Shown: piece after piece, positions 1 through 8,670 of the stretch
How positions within the stretch are numbered: position 1 is the stretch's first letter
How the letters are laid out: every line of letters begins with the position of its first letter
NCBI GenBank assembly: GCA_964242895.1
Contig: CAXTBN010000006.1
Span: 18,295-82,294 of the forward strand
Direction of reading: 5' to 3'
Source: JASLDZ01 sp964242895
GTDB taxonomy: Bacteria; Pseudomonadota; Alphaproteobacteria; Caulobacterales; Caulobacteraceae
DNA: 64,000 bases
Position numbers and translations under genes: made by a program
Notes under the pieces: model-generated
Told to the model about the DNA's origin: nothing
Seen by the model: only the letters and a program-made list of their open reading frames with translations
The model's database searches: none

Positions 1-590
1 TCGGGCCCGTCGGCCAGTTCGCCGTGAAGAGCGCTTTCCTTCTGGGCGCCGAGCGCGTGATCGCCATCGACCACCGCAAGCACCGGTTGGAGTTGGCCAA
101 GGCGTCGGGCGCGGAGGTGCTCAACTTCGAGGAGGTGCGCGTCAACGCCGCCCTGACCGAGATGACGGGCGGACGCGGGCCCGACGCCTGCATCGACTGC
201 GTCGGCATGGAATCGCACGGCTGGGCGCTCGATAATGTGATCGACTTCGCCAAGACCACGCTGAAATTGAGCTTCGACCGGCCGCATGTTCTGCGCGAGA
301 TGATCGTGGCCTGCAAGCCGGGCGGCGTCTTGTCGATCCCGGGCGTCTACGGCGGCCTGCTCGACAAGGTCCCGTTCGGAGCGGCCTTCGGCAAGGGGCT
401 GACCTTCAAGATGGGTCAGACCAACATGCACAAGTACCTGGCGCCGTTGCTGCAGCGGATCATGGAGGGCGAGATCGATCCCACCTTCCTGATCAGCCAC
501 CGCCTGTCGCTGGAGGAGGCGCCGATGGGCTACAAGAACTTCCACGACGACCAGAGCGACTGGACCAAGGTGGTGCTTCGTCCGAACTGA
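1..590 (+). CDS. Zinc-dependent alcohol dehydrogenase, 5' truncated by window edge
   Basis: This is the C-terminal half of a medium-chain, zinc-dependent NAD(P)-linked dehydrogenase, probably of the formaldehyde dehydrogenase/dismutase-like branch. The frame is already open at base 3, where it reads GPVGQFA, the tail of the Rossmann GxGPVG motif. The true start and the catalytic zinc ligands therefore lie outside the window. The residues seen cover the cofactor-binding fold and the C-terminal lobe, including KMGQTNMHKYL and ISHRLSLEEAPMGY, which are typical of this branch. The substrate cannot be assigned. A strong terminator follows the stop codon. Confidence 0.9.
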   Translation, partial: GPVGQFAVKSAFLLGAERVIAIDHRKHRLELAKASGAEVLNFEEVRVNAALTEMTGGRGPDACIDCVGMESHGWALDNVIDFAKTTLKLSFDRPHVLREMIVACKPGGVLSIPGVYGGLLDKVPFGAAFGKGLTFKMGQTNMHKYLAPLLQRIMEGEIDPTFLISHRLSLEEAPMGYKNFHDDQSDWTKVVLRPN

Positions 591-613
591 CGGTCGACGC
601 CTCCAGATATGAG

Positions 614-647
614 AAAGGGCCCGCCGGATCGCTCCGGCGGGCCCTTT
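614..647. terminator. Bidirectional intrinsic terminator with a perfect 15-bp stem
   Basis: Arms at 614-628 and 633-647 pair perfectly over 15 bases around a TCGC tetraloop. The arms begin and end in AAA and TTT, so the hairpin works in both directions. It sits between the dehydrogenase ending at 590 and the convergent SDR gene whose stop is at 670, the expected place for a shared terminator. Confidence 0.9.
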
Positions 648-669
648 CCGTTCGGCGCGAAGGCCGACG

Positions 670-1467
670 CTAGTGCTTGGCGGAGCCGGGCTCGGCCATG
701 CCGCGGTGCATCTCCGCGAGCTGGCTGTCGCTCATCACGCGTGTCGAGGCGGCCTGGATCTTGTTCTTGAAGCCGGCCACCACGTCGCCCTCGCCCTTCA
801 TCAGGGCTTCGAAGCCCGCCTTGGCCACCATCGCGGCGTCGTCGCGCTTGGCGTCGGGAGCGCCCACCTTGGTGTCCGACAGGTCGGCGCGATCAAAGAA
901 TTCCGTCTCCGTCGCGCCGGGCAGAAGCGCGGTGACGGTCACGCCCGTGTCCTTCAGCTCGTTGCGGATCGCGAAAGAGAAGGACTGCAGGAACGCCTTC
1001 GAGCCGTTGTAGACGGCCTGGAAGGTGCCCGGGATCAGCGATGCGATGGACGAGGTGATCAGGATCCGCCCCTGGCCGGCGCTGCGCATGTCGCCGCCCA
1101 CCGCGTGGATCAGGGCGAGGGTGCCCTTGATGTTGGTGTCGACCACCTTCATCGCGTCTTCGAGCTTCTGGTCGAGGAAGGCGTGGCCCAGGCCGATGCC
1201 GGCGTTGGCGGCCAACGCCTCGACGGGGCGGCCCGTGGCCTTGATGGCGTCGTAGAGCTGGCTGACGCCGTCGGCGGTGGCGAGGTCGGTCTGCAGCGAC
1301 TTGACGACTTGGCCGCCGTCGCTCTCGACGGCGCTCTCGGCCTCGTCGAGCTCGCGGTCGGCCGCGAGGATCAGGTCGTAGCCGTGCGCGGCGAACTGAC
1401 GCGCGAGCTCTAGTCCGATGCCGCTGGAGGCGCCGGTCACGACGGCGAGGGGTCGGGTGTCTGCCAT
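670..1467 (-). CDS. Short-chain dehydrogenase/reductase (SDR family)
   Basis: This 265-residue protein is a classical SDR, an NAD(P)(H)-dependent oxidoreductase of unknown substrate. The cofactor motif TGASSGIG is at residues 11-18, ANAG at 87-90, and the catalytic Tyr153-x-x-x-Lys157 (YNGSK) follows a serine-rich strand. I chose the ATG at 1467 because the fold begins immediately after it and GGAG lies about nine bases upstream; the open frame extends further 5' but encodes only arginine-rich sequence. The length is normal. It diverges from the galactose dehydrogenase gene, with about 210 bases of promoter space between them. Confidence 0.88.
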   Translation of the reverse strand: MADTRPLAVVTGASSGIGLELARQFAAHGYDLILAADRELDEAESAVESDGGQVVKSLQTDLATADGVSQLYDAIKATGRPVEALAANAGIGLGHAFLDQKLEDAMKVVDTNIKGTLALIHAVGGDMRSAGQGRILITSSIASLIPGTFQAVYNGSKAFLQSFSFAIRNELKDTGVTVTALLPGATETEFFDRADLSDTKVGAPDAKRDDAAMVAKAGFEALMKGEGDVVAGFKNKIQAASTRVMSDSQLAEMHRGMAEPGSAKH

Positions 1468-1676
1468 GGGTAAGCTCCGGGAGAGGGGGTGCGCGGGGTA
1501 AAGCTTTGGCGCGCCTCGACTGTTCCGCCGCCATCGGCGACCGTCTGACCGGGCCACGTCGGGCCTCGGCGGACTTCCACGCCCATGCGACCAACGGCCG
1601 GCGTTGAACCGGTCGCCGCGCCGGCCATTCCTCCCCGGCTCCGCGCATGTCCCGCGCCCGCCGTTCCGAGGTCTCC

Positions 1677-2618
1677 ATGCCCAAGCACCGCATCGGCATC
1701 GTCGGCTACGGCAAGATCGCCCAGGACCAGCACGAGCCGTCGATCCGCAACTCGCCGGACTTCGAGCTCGCGGCGGTGTCCAACGCCGGCGCCGGGCCGA
1801 CGCCGGGCGACGTGCCCGCGTTCGCCACCTACGCCGAGATGCTGAAGGCCGTGCCCGACATGACTGCGGTGGCCATATGCACGCCGCCCGGACCCCGCCG
1901 CGCGATCGCCGTGGACGTGCTCGCCGCTGGCCGCCACGCCCTCCTGGAGAAGCCCCCCGCCGGCACGGTGACGGAGGTCACCGACATCGGCCGCGCCGCC
2001 ACCGCGGCGGGCAAGGTCGTCTTCACCACCTACCACGCCCAGCACAACGCCGCGGTGAAGCGCGCCGCCGAACGCCTCGCCGGCCACACCGTCCGCAAGC
2101 TGCAGGTGACCTGGAAGGAGGACGTGCGACGCTGGCACCCCGGCCAGGAGTGGGTGTTCTCGGCCGGCGGATTCGGCGTGTTCGACCCGGGGATCAACGC
2201 GCTCTCCATCCTGACGCGGATCCTGCCTGAACCGGTGTTCATCCGCTCCGCCGAGCTCGCCACGCCCAAGGGCCGCGACGCACCCATCGCGGCGGAGCTG
2301 GTGCTGGGAACGGGCGCTCACGCCGACGAGGACCTGCGCTTCACCCTGGACTGGCGGCAGACGGGGCCGCAGACATGGGAGGTGGCCGTGGAGACGTATG
2401 AGGGATTGAAGCTCAAGCTCTCCAACGGCGGCTCACGGCTGGAGGTGGAGGGCGAGCCGCCGTTCGACGGCGCGCCCGACGAGTACCCCGACATCTACCG
2501 CGAGTTCGCGAGCCTGCTGGCCGACGGGCGCTCCAAGCTGGACCCCGCGCCCTTCCAGCTTCTGGCGGACAGCTTCATGCTCGGCCGCCACACGGAGGTG
2601 GAGCCCTTCAGCTTCTGA
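1677..2618 (+). CDS. gal: D-galactose 1-dehydrogenase, Gfo/Idh/MocA family
   Basis: This 313-residue enzyme probably oxidises D-galactose to galactonolactone, the first step of the oxidative (De Ley-Doudoroff) galactose route. The N-terminal Rossmann motif is GIVGYGKIAQDQHEP and the conserved EKP is at residues 91-93. Two further stretches, KEDVRRWHPGQEW and FGVFDPGINALS, closely match what I recall of the Pseudomonas fluorescens galactose dehydrogenase. The call rests on that remembered similarity, not on an alignment. The ATG at 1677 is preceded by GAGG at a good distance; an ATG 30 bases upstream would only add a basic tail. The gene is convergent with a GH1-like glycosidase that could release its substrate. 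Confidence 0.85.
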   Translation: MPKHRIGIVGYGKIAQDQHEPSIRNSPDFELAAVSNAGAGPTPGDVPAFATYAEMLKAVPDMTAVAICTPPGPRRAIAVDVLAAGRHALLEKPPAGTVTEVTDIGRAATAAGKVVFTTYHAQHNAAVKRAAERLAGHTVRKLQVTWKEDVRRWHPGQEWVFSAGGFGVFDPGINALSILTRILPEPVFIRSAELATPKGRDAPIAAELVLGTGAHADEDLRFTLDWRQTGPQTWEVAVETYEGLKLKLSNGGSRLEVEGEPPFDGAPDEYPDIYREFASLLADGRSKLDPAPFQLLADSFMLGRHTEVEPFSF

Positions 2619-2630
2619 GCGCGGGCGGGC

Positions 2631-3932
2631 TCAGGCGCCGTCGGGCAGCCGCCCGGGCAGCGCCTGATCGCGGGCGCGCGACGCAGCCTGCCCGGCGCCG
2701 GTGAGGCCCGCGGCGTACTCGCGCGGCGTGAAGATGGGCGCGCTCAGGCACACGCTCTGCGTCGGCAGCACCTCGCGCCACTCGGCGATCAGTTCCTTGA
2801 AGGCCGCGCCCACGGGCCGGATGTTACGGTCGAGGTCGTAGAGGCCGAGCGGGTTCACGTTGCCGTTGTCCTCGCGCAGCGCCGTGTCCCAGTCCACCTG
2901 GTCGGTCAGCGAATACCAGGTGAAGCCCAGGATCGGGATGCCGTCATTGCGCACCTGCAGCACGTTGGCCCACTCCTTCCGCAGCCAGTTCACCGCCTCG
3001 TCGCCGGCCGGACCCTGATGCAGGTTGGTCTCGGTGTGCATCACCGGCAGGTGATACCGGTGGAAGTACTGCCGGGTGATCTCGCAATATCCGAAGATCT
3101 CGCCCGACGCGGCTGTCGACCCGTCCGCCGCCACCCGGTGCTCGTTGGTGACGTAGTAGTCGTTGCCCATGACGCAGTGCTGCTTGATCCGGTTGCCCAG
3201 GAAGAAGTGGTACTCGTCGCGCGTCATGCCGTTGTCCGTGACGAACTCGTACATCTCCGAATCGAGCCGCCGGCCGTAGTTGAGGTCCAGCGAGAGGAAG
3301 CGCTCGGAGTTCAGCAGTTCCGCCGGGCCGATGGCCGCCGGCGTGTCGGCGTGGAAATACTCCGAACTCTCGCTCTGGATGAAGATTGCGTCCGCCCGCA
3401 CGGCCAGTATCTCCTGCATCGCGCGCACGTTGGCCCGCACGACGTGCTTGAGTGCGGTCACGAACGACAGGTCGTCGCTCTTCTGCTCATTCCACCAGCC
3501 GTACCGGGCGGAGAACATCGCGCAGATGTACATCTCGTTGACCGGCGTATACAGCTGCACCCACGGGAACCTTTGCGCGAACGCGCGGGCGTACTTGGCG
3601 AACAGCTCCGGGAAGTCGGGGTTCTGGAAGTTGCCCACCCAGTCCGGCACGCCGAAGTGGCACAGGTCGACGATCGGCGTGATGTCGCGTTGCTGCAGGT
3701 CGGCGAAGGTGAGGTCGGCGAACTCCCAGTCGTAGCGCCCGTCGGCCAGCCAGCACCTGTGCAGCGGCGGCCCGTACCGCAGCACGCGGATCCCGAGGTC
3801 CTCCACGAGCTGGAAGTCGGTGCGCCAGCGGTCGTAGAAGCGGCCCTTCTCCAGCTCGTCGACGCGCTTGGCGCCGCCCTGGATCGTGGGGTTCGAGTTC
3901 TCGATGCCCGTCGCGAACATGAAGCCGATCAC
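2631..3932 (-). CDS. GH1-like glycoside hydrolase (clan A TIM barrel)
   Basis: This 433-residue protein resembles beta-glucosidase/beta-galactosidase enzymes of family GH1. The clan-A acid/base motif is TPVNEMY (Glu133) and the nucleophile motif is HTETNL (Glu301). Other barrel features are CHFGVPDW and the late GFTWYSLTDQVDW strand. No signal peptide is visible, so it is probably cytoplasmic and acts on imported glycosides. It starts at GTG 3932, with AAGGGG five bases upstream. It lies downstream of, and on the same strand as, the GT2-GtrA gene, 93 bases away. The exact family and sugar specificity are uncertain; beta-galactoside fits the neighbouring galactose dehydrogenase but is an inference. 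Confidence 0.82.
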   Translation of the reverse strand: MIGFMFATGIENSNPTIQGGAKRVDELEKGRFYDRWRTDFQLVEDLGIRVLRYGPPLHRCWLADGRYDWEFADLTFADLQQRDITPIVDLCHFGVPDWVGNFQNPDFPELFAKYARAFAQRFPWVQLYTPVNEMYICAMFSARYGWWNEQKSDDLSFVTALKHVVRANVRAMQEILAVRADAIFIQSESSEYFHADTPAAIGPAELLNSERFLSLDLNYGRRLDSEMYEFVTDNGMTRDEYHFFLGNRIKQHCVMGNDYYVTNEHRVAADGSTAASGEIFGYCEITRQYFHRYHLPVMHTETNLHQGPAGDEAVNWLRKEWANVLQVRNDGIPILGFTWYSLTDQVDWDTALREDNGNVNPLGLYDLDRNIRPVGAAFKELIAEWREVLPTQSVCLSAPIFTPREYAAGLTGAGQAASRARDQALPGRLPDGA

Positions 3933-4025
3933 CTGAACCCCTTACGCCGTGGCGCCTCGCGCTGACGGGCTCGCGCTAGGCCGGCGCGTGGCGCCAGTCC
4001 AGCGGCGCCGCGAGGTCGGCGGCGG

Positions 4026-5165
4026 TCAGCGGGGAGCGCCCGGCCGCCAGGTGACCGCGGCCGAGGCGGCGTAGTTCCAGACCACGCCCACCGCCACGCC
4101 GGCCAGCGCCGCCAGCCACCACACCCGGTCGTAGCGGTAGACGAGGCTGCCCACGCCCACGTTGCCCACCGCCCCCACCAGGCTCACGCCGTAGAAGCCC
4201 AGGAGCCCGCGCCAGAAGGCGCCTCCGCGCAGCCGGACGTCGCGGTAGGTCAGGGCGTTGTTGAGCAGGAAGTTGGACGCGATCGCCACGGCCACGGCGA
4301 GCGCCTGGCCGTTTCGGAAGTCGATCCCGACCTTCAGCGCCGCCCCGAGCACCGCGAGGTGGACACCAAGCCCCACCGAGCCCACCGCGGCGAACATGAG
4401 GAAGCGCACCGGCACGTAGCGGCCGAACAGCTTCTCCAGGATCAGGATCACGAACTCCTGCGTGGTGCGCAGGTCGAGCTTGCTCTCGCCGGCCTGACGC
4501 TCGCGGAAGACGTACGGCAGCTCGGCCACGCGCAGCCGCTCGGGCGAGGAGGCGACGAGGTCGAGCAGGATCTTCCAGCCGATGTTGGACAGGCGCGGCG
4601 CGGCCGCCTCCACGGCGTCGCGGCGCACGGCGAAGTAGCCGCTCATGGGATCGGAGAGGGGCACGCCCAGCACGGCCTGCGCCGTCCGCGTCGCCCAGCG
4701 GCTGAGGCGCAGGCGGCCGGCGCTCCACGAGGACGTCGATCCGCCCTCCGCATAGCGCGTGGCCACCGCGAGGTCACAATCGCCGCCGGCGACCAGGGCG
4801 TGCAGGCGCGGCAGCAGCGTCTCGTCGTGCTGGCCGTCGCCGTCGATCACCGCGGCGACCGGCGCGACGCTGGCCAGCACACCCTCCACCACCGCGGAGG
4901 CGAGCCCGCGTCGCCCGATGCGCTGCACGAGGCGGAAGCGGCGGTCGCGCAGTGCCAGGGCGCGCACGCGCTCCAGCGTGCCGTCGCGCGAGCCGTCGTC
5001 GACGAACAGGACCTCCCAGGCGAGACCCTCCAGGGCGCGCTCGAGCGCCTGCGCCATGGCGGCCACGTTGTCCGCCTCGTTCAGCACGGGCACGACGACG
5101 GCGAGCTCGAGTTGGGCGTCGCCGCCCTCCCGGTCCGGCGCGGTGATGCGCGTCGGCTCGGTCAT
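4026..5165 (-). CDS. GT2 polyprenyl-phosphate glycosyltransferase fused to a GtrA membrane domain
   Basis: This 379-residue protein joins a DPM1-like family 2 glycosyltransferase to a GtrA-type membrane domain. Such enzymes move a sugar from a nucleotide donor onto undecaprenyl phosphate, and the GtrA part is thought to help translocation. The GT-A domain shows VVVPVLNEADN near residue 24, FVDDGSRDGT near 54 and the metal-binding Asp108-Gly-Asp110. From about residue 235 there are four hydrophobic segments and the NFLLNNALTYRD loop typical of GtrA. Its ATG overlaps the stop of the upstream GT39-like gene by four bases, so the two are translationally coupled and probably act as donor maker and acceptor transferase. 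Confidence 0.9.
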   Translation of the reverse strand: MTEPTRITAPDREGGDAQLELAVVVPVLNEADNVAAMAQALERALEGLAWEVLFVDDGSRDGTLERVRALALRDRRFRLVQRIGRRGLASAVVEGVLASVAPVAAVIDGDGQHDETLLPRLHALVAGGDCDLAVATRYAEGGSTSSWSAGRLRLSRWATRTAQAVLGVPLSDPMSGYFAVRRDAVEAAAPRLSNIGWKILLDLVASSPERLRVAELPYVFRERQAGESKLDLRTTQEFVILILEKLFGRYVPVRFLMFAAVGSVGLGVHLAVLGAALKVGIDFRNGQALAVAVAIASNFLLNNALTYRDVRLRGGAFWRGLLGFYGVSLVGAVGNVGVGSLVYRYDRVWWLAALAGVAVGVVWNYAASAAVTWRPGAPR

Positions 5166-6649
5166 CTGCGGAGCGTCTCCAGCCAGCGCCCGTCGGCGGC
5201 GCGGAACGTGGTGACGCTGCGGGCGTCGAGCAGGGGGAGCACCGGATCGGCGACGTCGCCGGATTTCAGCAGACGGCCTGGGTCGCGCTGCACGGCCGCC
5301 ACGCCGCCCGCGTCCAGCGTCCGGCGGAGCGCGGCCGTGTCGCCGGTTCGGGCGGCGTGCTGGCCGTAGAGGAAGAAGTCGAGCACGAACGGCTGGCCGG
5401 CCCAGAAGCAGAGCGCAGGCGTCTCGCACGCCACGGGGCCGCCTGCACCCGAGATCCGCCTGCCGATCTCCGCCCAGGCCACCCGCTCGGTTCTCAAATC
5501 TCTGAGTTCCCGCGCCTGCGCCTGCGCCGCCAGCGGCGCGAGCACGACGAAAGGCGCGGCCGCAGCCGCCAGGACGAGAGAAGCCGCCCTGCTTCGGGGC
5601 GCCGCGAGCGCGTGGGCCAGGGCGACGCCGACCGCGATGCTGAGCGCGATCAGCGCTTCGAAGTGCGCGTTGAAGTTGACGCCCTGTCCGGCGCGCTGGA
5701 GCACGCCCAGCGGAACGGCGACCGCCACGAACAGCAGCACGGCCTCGAGCCGCGGGTCCGTGCGCCGCAGCCGAAGCAGCCCGGCCGACGCGGCCAGGAG
5801 CGGGAGCTCCGCCAGGAGCGGCCCCGCCGAGGCGCGCAGCATGCGCGCCCAGGCGCTGTGGCGTTCGGCCAGGAGGATGTCGCGGACGGCGTCGCTCCCG
5901 TAGGCCGCCGTGATCGCCGCGACGGCGGCCGCGGCGAGCCCCGCACCGGTCACCGCCCAAACCAGGAACGCGCGGCGATGGCGCAGCAGCAGCCAAGCTG
6001 TGAGGGCCAACGGCAGGGCGAGCAGGTTGTGCTTCACCAAGCCGCCGAGCACCACCAGCACCGCCGCCGCCGCCGTGCGGCCCGGACGCGGCGACGCGTC
6101 CGGGCGCGCCGGCAGGAGCAGCGGCAGCGCAGGCGTCATCAGCGCGTGCGCCAGCCACTGCGGATCGTCCATGGCGACGTAGGCGCGGAACTGGGTGACG
6201 TTGAAGCCGAGGAACACCAGCGCGGCCACGGCGGGCGCGAACGAAGGGGCGGGCTCCAGACGGCGCACCGTCCAGGCCACGGTCGCCGCCACGGCCGCGA
6301 GCGAGAGCGCCGACATGAGACGCCCGACGATGATCGGGTCCGCACCCGCGAGCCGGGCGACCCCGCCAACGAAGAGGAAGGAGAGCGGGGGATAGTTGTC
6401 GCCCGTCAGCCCGCCGGGCTGGGGATACAGCGCGCCGGCGCCGAAGGCGCGCGCGGCCTGGAAGGCGTTCCAGCCCTCGTTGGCGTTGAACGACACGCGG
6501 ACGGGGATCAGCCACAAGCGCTCGGCCGCCAACGCCGCCAGGACCAGCGCCGCCGCCAGCAGGGCGACCGTGGCCGTACGCCCGGTCAGGCGGGCGGCGC
6601 GGCGTGGGGGCGCGTTGGGGGGCTCCGTCGCCCGGCCGGAAGGGGGCAT
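5162..6649 (-). CDS. GT39/ArnT-like integral membrane glycosyltransferase
   Basis: This 495-residue polytopic protein resembles GT-C fold transferases that take sugars from polyprenyl phosphates at the periplasmic face. The first large loop contains FNANEGWNAFQAARAFG, where GT39 enzymes usually carry their catalytic acidic residue, followed by NYPPLSFLFVGG. Roughly ten hydrophobic helices and a soluble C-terminal tail follow. It starts at ATG 6649. Its stop overlaps the start of the GT2-GtrA gene, a common pairing in lipid or glycan decoration loci. The acceptor is unknown. Confidence 0.83.
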   Translation of the reverse strand: MPPSGRATEPPNAPPRRAARLTGRTATVALLAAALVLAALAAERLWLIPVRVSFNANEGWNAFQAARAFGAGALYPQPGGLTGDNYPPLSFLFVGGVARLAGADPIIVGRLMSALSLAAVAATVAWTVRRLEPAPSFAPAVAALVFLGFNVTQFRAYVAMDDPQWLAHALMTPALPLLLPARPDASPRPGRTAAAAVLVVLGGLVKHNLLALPLALTAWLLLRHRRAFLVWAVTGAGLAAAAVAAITAAYGSDAVRDILLAERHSAWARMLRASAGPLLAELPLLAASAGLLRLRRTDPRLEAVLLFVAVAVPLGVLQRAGQGVNFNAHFEALIALSIAVGVALAHALAAPRSRAASLVLAAAAAPFVVLAPLAAQAQARELRDLRTERVAWAEIGRRISGAGGPVACETPALCFWAGQPFVLDFFLYGQHAARTGDTAALRRTLDAGGVAAVQRDPGRLLKSGDVADPVLPLLDARSVTTFRAADGRWLETLRR

Positions 6650-6744
6650 CGCCGTCCGTCAGTGTGGCTCGACCGCGCGGGGACGCGGCGGGGTGCCGTT
6701 ACCCCATGGCGAGCCGACCGCGAAGCGCTTCGCGCAGCGGTGCT

Positions 6745-8472
6745 TCAGGGCGCGTGGGTGGCCGTGCCTGCGACCACGTACCAAGTCACAAACAGGCCGG
6801 CGATCAGGCCGCCCGGCGCCCACGCCCCCGTGCGTCGCCAGCTGTGCACGGCGAGCACGCCCAGCCCCAGCAGCAGCGGGACGAACTGGATCGCCACGAT
6901 GGCGCTGAGCGGGTTGAAGATCGCTGGCAGGGCGCCCGTGACGAACAGGCCCGCGTACGCAGCCCCGGTCAGCACGGCGAAGCCCGCGGCCAGGGTCGCC
7001 GCCGCCCAGGCGTAGGCGCGTCGGGAGCCGTCCGCGGCCAGGGCGTCGAGGCCTCTGAACGCGACCAGGGTGAACACGGTGAAGGGCCCGACGTAGGAGA
7101 GGCACGCCGTGGCCTGCCGCGCGCTGAGCGGCTTCAGCGCCACCACCCAGAACCGGAAGTCCACCTGCACCAGACCGGCCACCACGGTCACGACGTACAG
7201 GCCGGCGACCACCGTCACGGCCAGGGCCGCCGAGAGCGCCCACGGCTGCGGAGCGGGCGACCCGCCCTCGCGCCGCGCGAGCCCGCGGCCGAACAGCAGG
7301 CCGAGGCCGGCGTTCAGCAGCGCCCAGACCGCCAGCGTGTTGGTGATCGACTGCGGCAGCAACGGGAACGGCTTGAACAGCCCGTTCAGCGGCAGGAGGT
7401 AGTAGGTCACGGCGGGGACGAAGGCGGTGAGCGCCCACAGCGTCCACCAGCGCCCGTCCCGCCGCCGGACCGCGAACGCCGGCGCAGCCCTCAGCCGCGC
7501 GAAGGCCGACGTGGCGAGCAGAGCGTCGAAGAGGCCCAGCGTCAGCGCGCCCATTCCGAGAAGCGCCAGCCCCGTGCCGGCCTCCTTCCAGCGCCAGACC
7601 TGGTCGGTGCGCGGGCGGGGCGTTCCGCCCAGGGTGAGCGCGAACCAGTCGGCCGCGTCCGCCACCGCGGCCGCCGACCAGTGGTCGCCGGGGTGCGTGG
7701 TCACCGGCTGCGTCAGCCGCCGCGCCGTGCCCGCGGCGGGGTCGCCGTAGGTCCGGCCGGCGACGACGGGCGCGGCGCCCGTCCCGAACAGGGCGCGCAG
7801 CTTGGGCGCGCCCGCCACGTCCATCGCGCGGGGCACGCCCCACATCAGCGGCGCGAACTCGTCGAAGCGGCTGTAGACGAGCTCGAGGTTGCGCGGCCAG
7901 GCGGGCGTGCCCTCGCGGGCGAAGGGCTTGCCGGTCGACGAGCCCTCCAGCACCACGGCGCGGTAGGCGTCGGGCATGGCGGCCGCGGCGGCCAGCACCG
8001 TCCAGCCGCCCATACTGTGACCCTCCAGCCCGATCCGGGCGCGGTCGACGAACGGCAGGCCGCGCACGTAGGCCAGCCCCTCCGGCCCGCCGAAGCCCTT
8101 CGTCACCGCCGCGCCGCCGCTGTAGCCATGCCCGCGCTGGTCGAGCGCCAGCACGACGAAGCCGCGCCGGGCGAACTCGATGGCGAAGGCGTCCTGCGTC
8201 TCGCGCGTGTTGATGTAGCCGTGCACCGCCAGCACGCCGGGCGCGGGATGATCCGCGGTGGCTCCCGCCGGCCGGTACAGGAGCGCGCTGAAGAGCGTTC
8301 CGTCCGCACCGCGGAAGCGCACGTCCTTCAGCGTGATCCCGTCCGCGCGCTCCACCGCCGCCGCCAGCGCGACGCCGGCCGCGATCAGCGCGAGGCCGAC
8401 CAGGAGCCACCGCCAGGGGCGCAGCGGCGCGTGGATGGCGGGCGGGACAGAGGTCGAGGCGGCGGGCGGCAT
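6745..8472 (-). CDS. Alpha/beta hydrolase fused to a C-terminal polytopic membrane domain
   Basis: The 575 residues divide in two. After an N-terminal membrane anchor (residues 20-40) comes an alpha/beta hydrolase of about 250 residues, with the oxyanion stretch AVHGYINTR, the nucleophile elbow GHSMGG (Ser153), and candidate histidines at 260 and 264 in TTHPGDHW. From about residue 295 to the end there are seven or so hydrophobic segments, with no family that I recognise. The hydrolase is therefore probably held at the inner membrane, facing the periplasm. It is monocistronic or leads the downstream glycosyltransferase genes, 95 bases away on the same strand. The substrate is unknown; a lipid or surface ester is a reasonable guess. 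Confidence 0.82.
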   Translation of the reverse strand: MPPAASTSVPPAIHAPLRPWRWLLVGLALIAAGVALAAAVERADGITLKDVRFRGADGTLFSALLYRPAGATADHPAPGVLAVHGYINTRETQDAFAIEFARRGFVVLALDQRGHGYSGGAAVTKGFGGPEGLAYVRGLPFVDRARIGLEGHSMGGWTVLAAAAAMPDAYRAVVLEGSSTGKPFAREGTPAWPRNLELVYSRFDEFAPLMWGVPRAMDVAGAPKLRALFGTGAAPVVAGRTYGDPAAGTARRLTQPVTTHPGDHWSAAAVADAADWFALTLGGTPRPRTDQVWRWKEAGTGLALLGMGALTLGLFDALLATSAFARLRAAPAFAVRRRDGRWWTLWALTAFVPAVTYYLLPLNGLFKPFPLLPQSITNTLAVWALLNAGLGLLFGRGLARREGGSPAPQPWALSAALAVTVVAGLYVVTVVAGLVQVDFRFWVVALKPLSARQATACLSYVGPFTVFTLVAFRGLDALAADGSRRAYAWAAATLAAGFAVLTGAAYAGLFVTGALPAIFNPLSAIVAIQFVPLLLGLGVLAVHSWRRTGAWAPGGLIAGLFVTWYVVAGTATHAP

Positions 8473-8670
8473 CCGGCGAGCCTAGAGGGCGTGCGTCGGC
8501 CTTGACAACGGCCCTGGTTGCAGCGCCGTCAGCCGATCAGGCGCGCCTTCGCCGCCCCACTGGGAGCCCGCCACCGAGGTGCACGCACCGAACGCCTCGA
8601 CGAGCGCCGCCCGGATCGGGCAGCCGGCGCGGGATCGGACCCCGCCCGCTCGGGCGGCCGGTCGCCGCGC

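Noticed and set aside
1607..1614. AACCGGTC as a LacI-type operator upstream of galactose dehydrogenase
   Set aside because: It matches only seven of eight core positions and has no extended symmetry, so chance is likely in this sequence.
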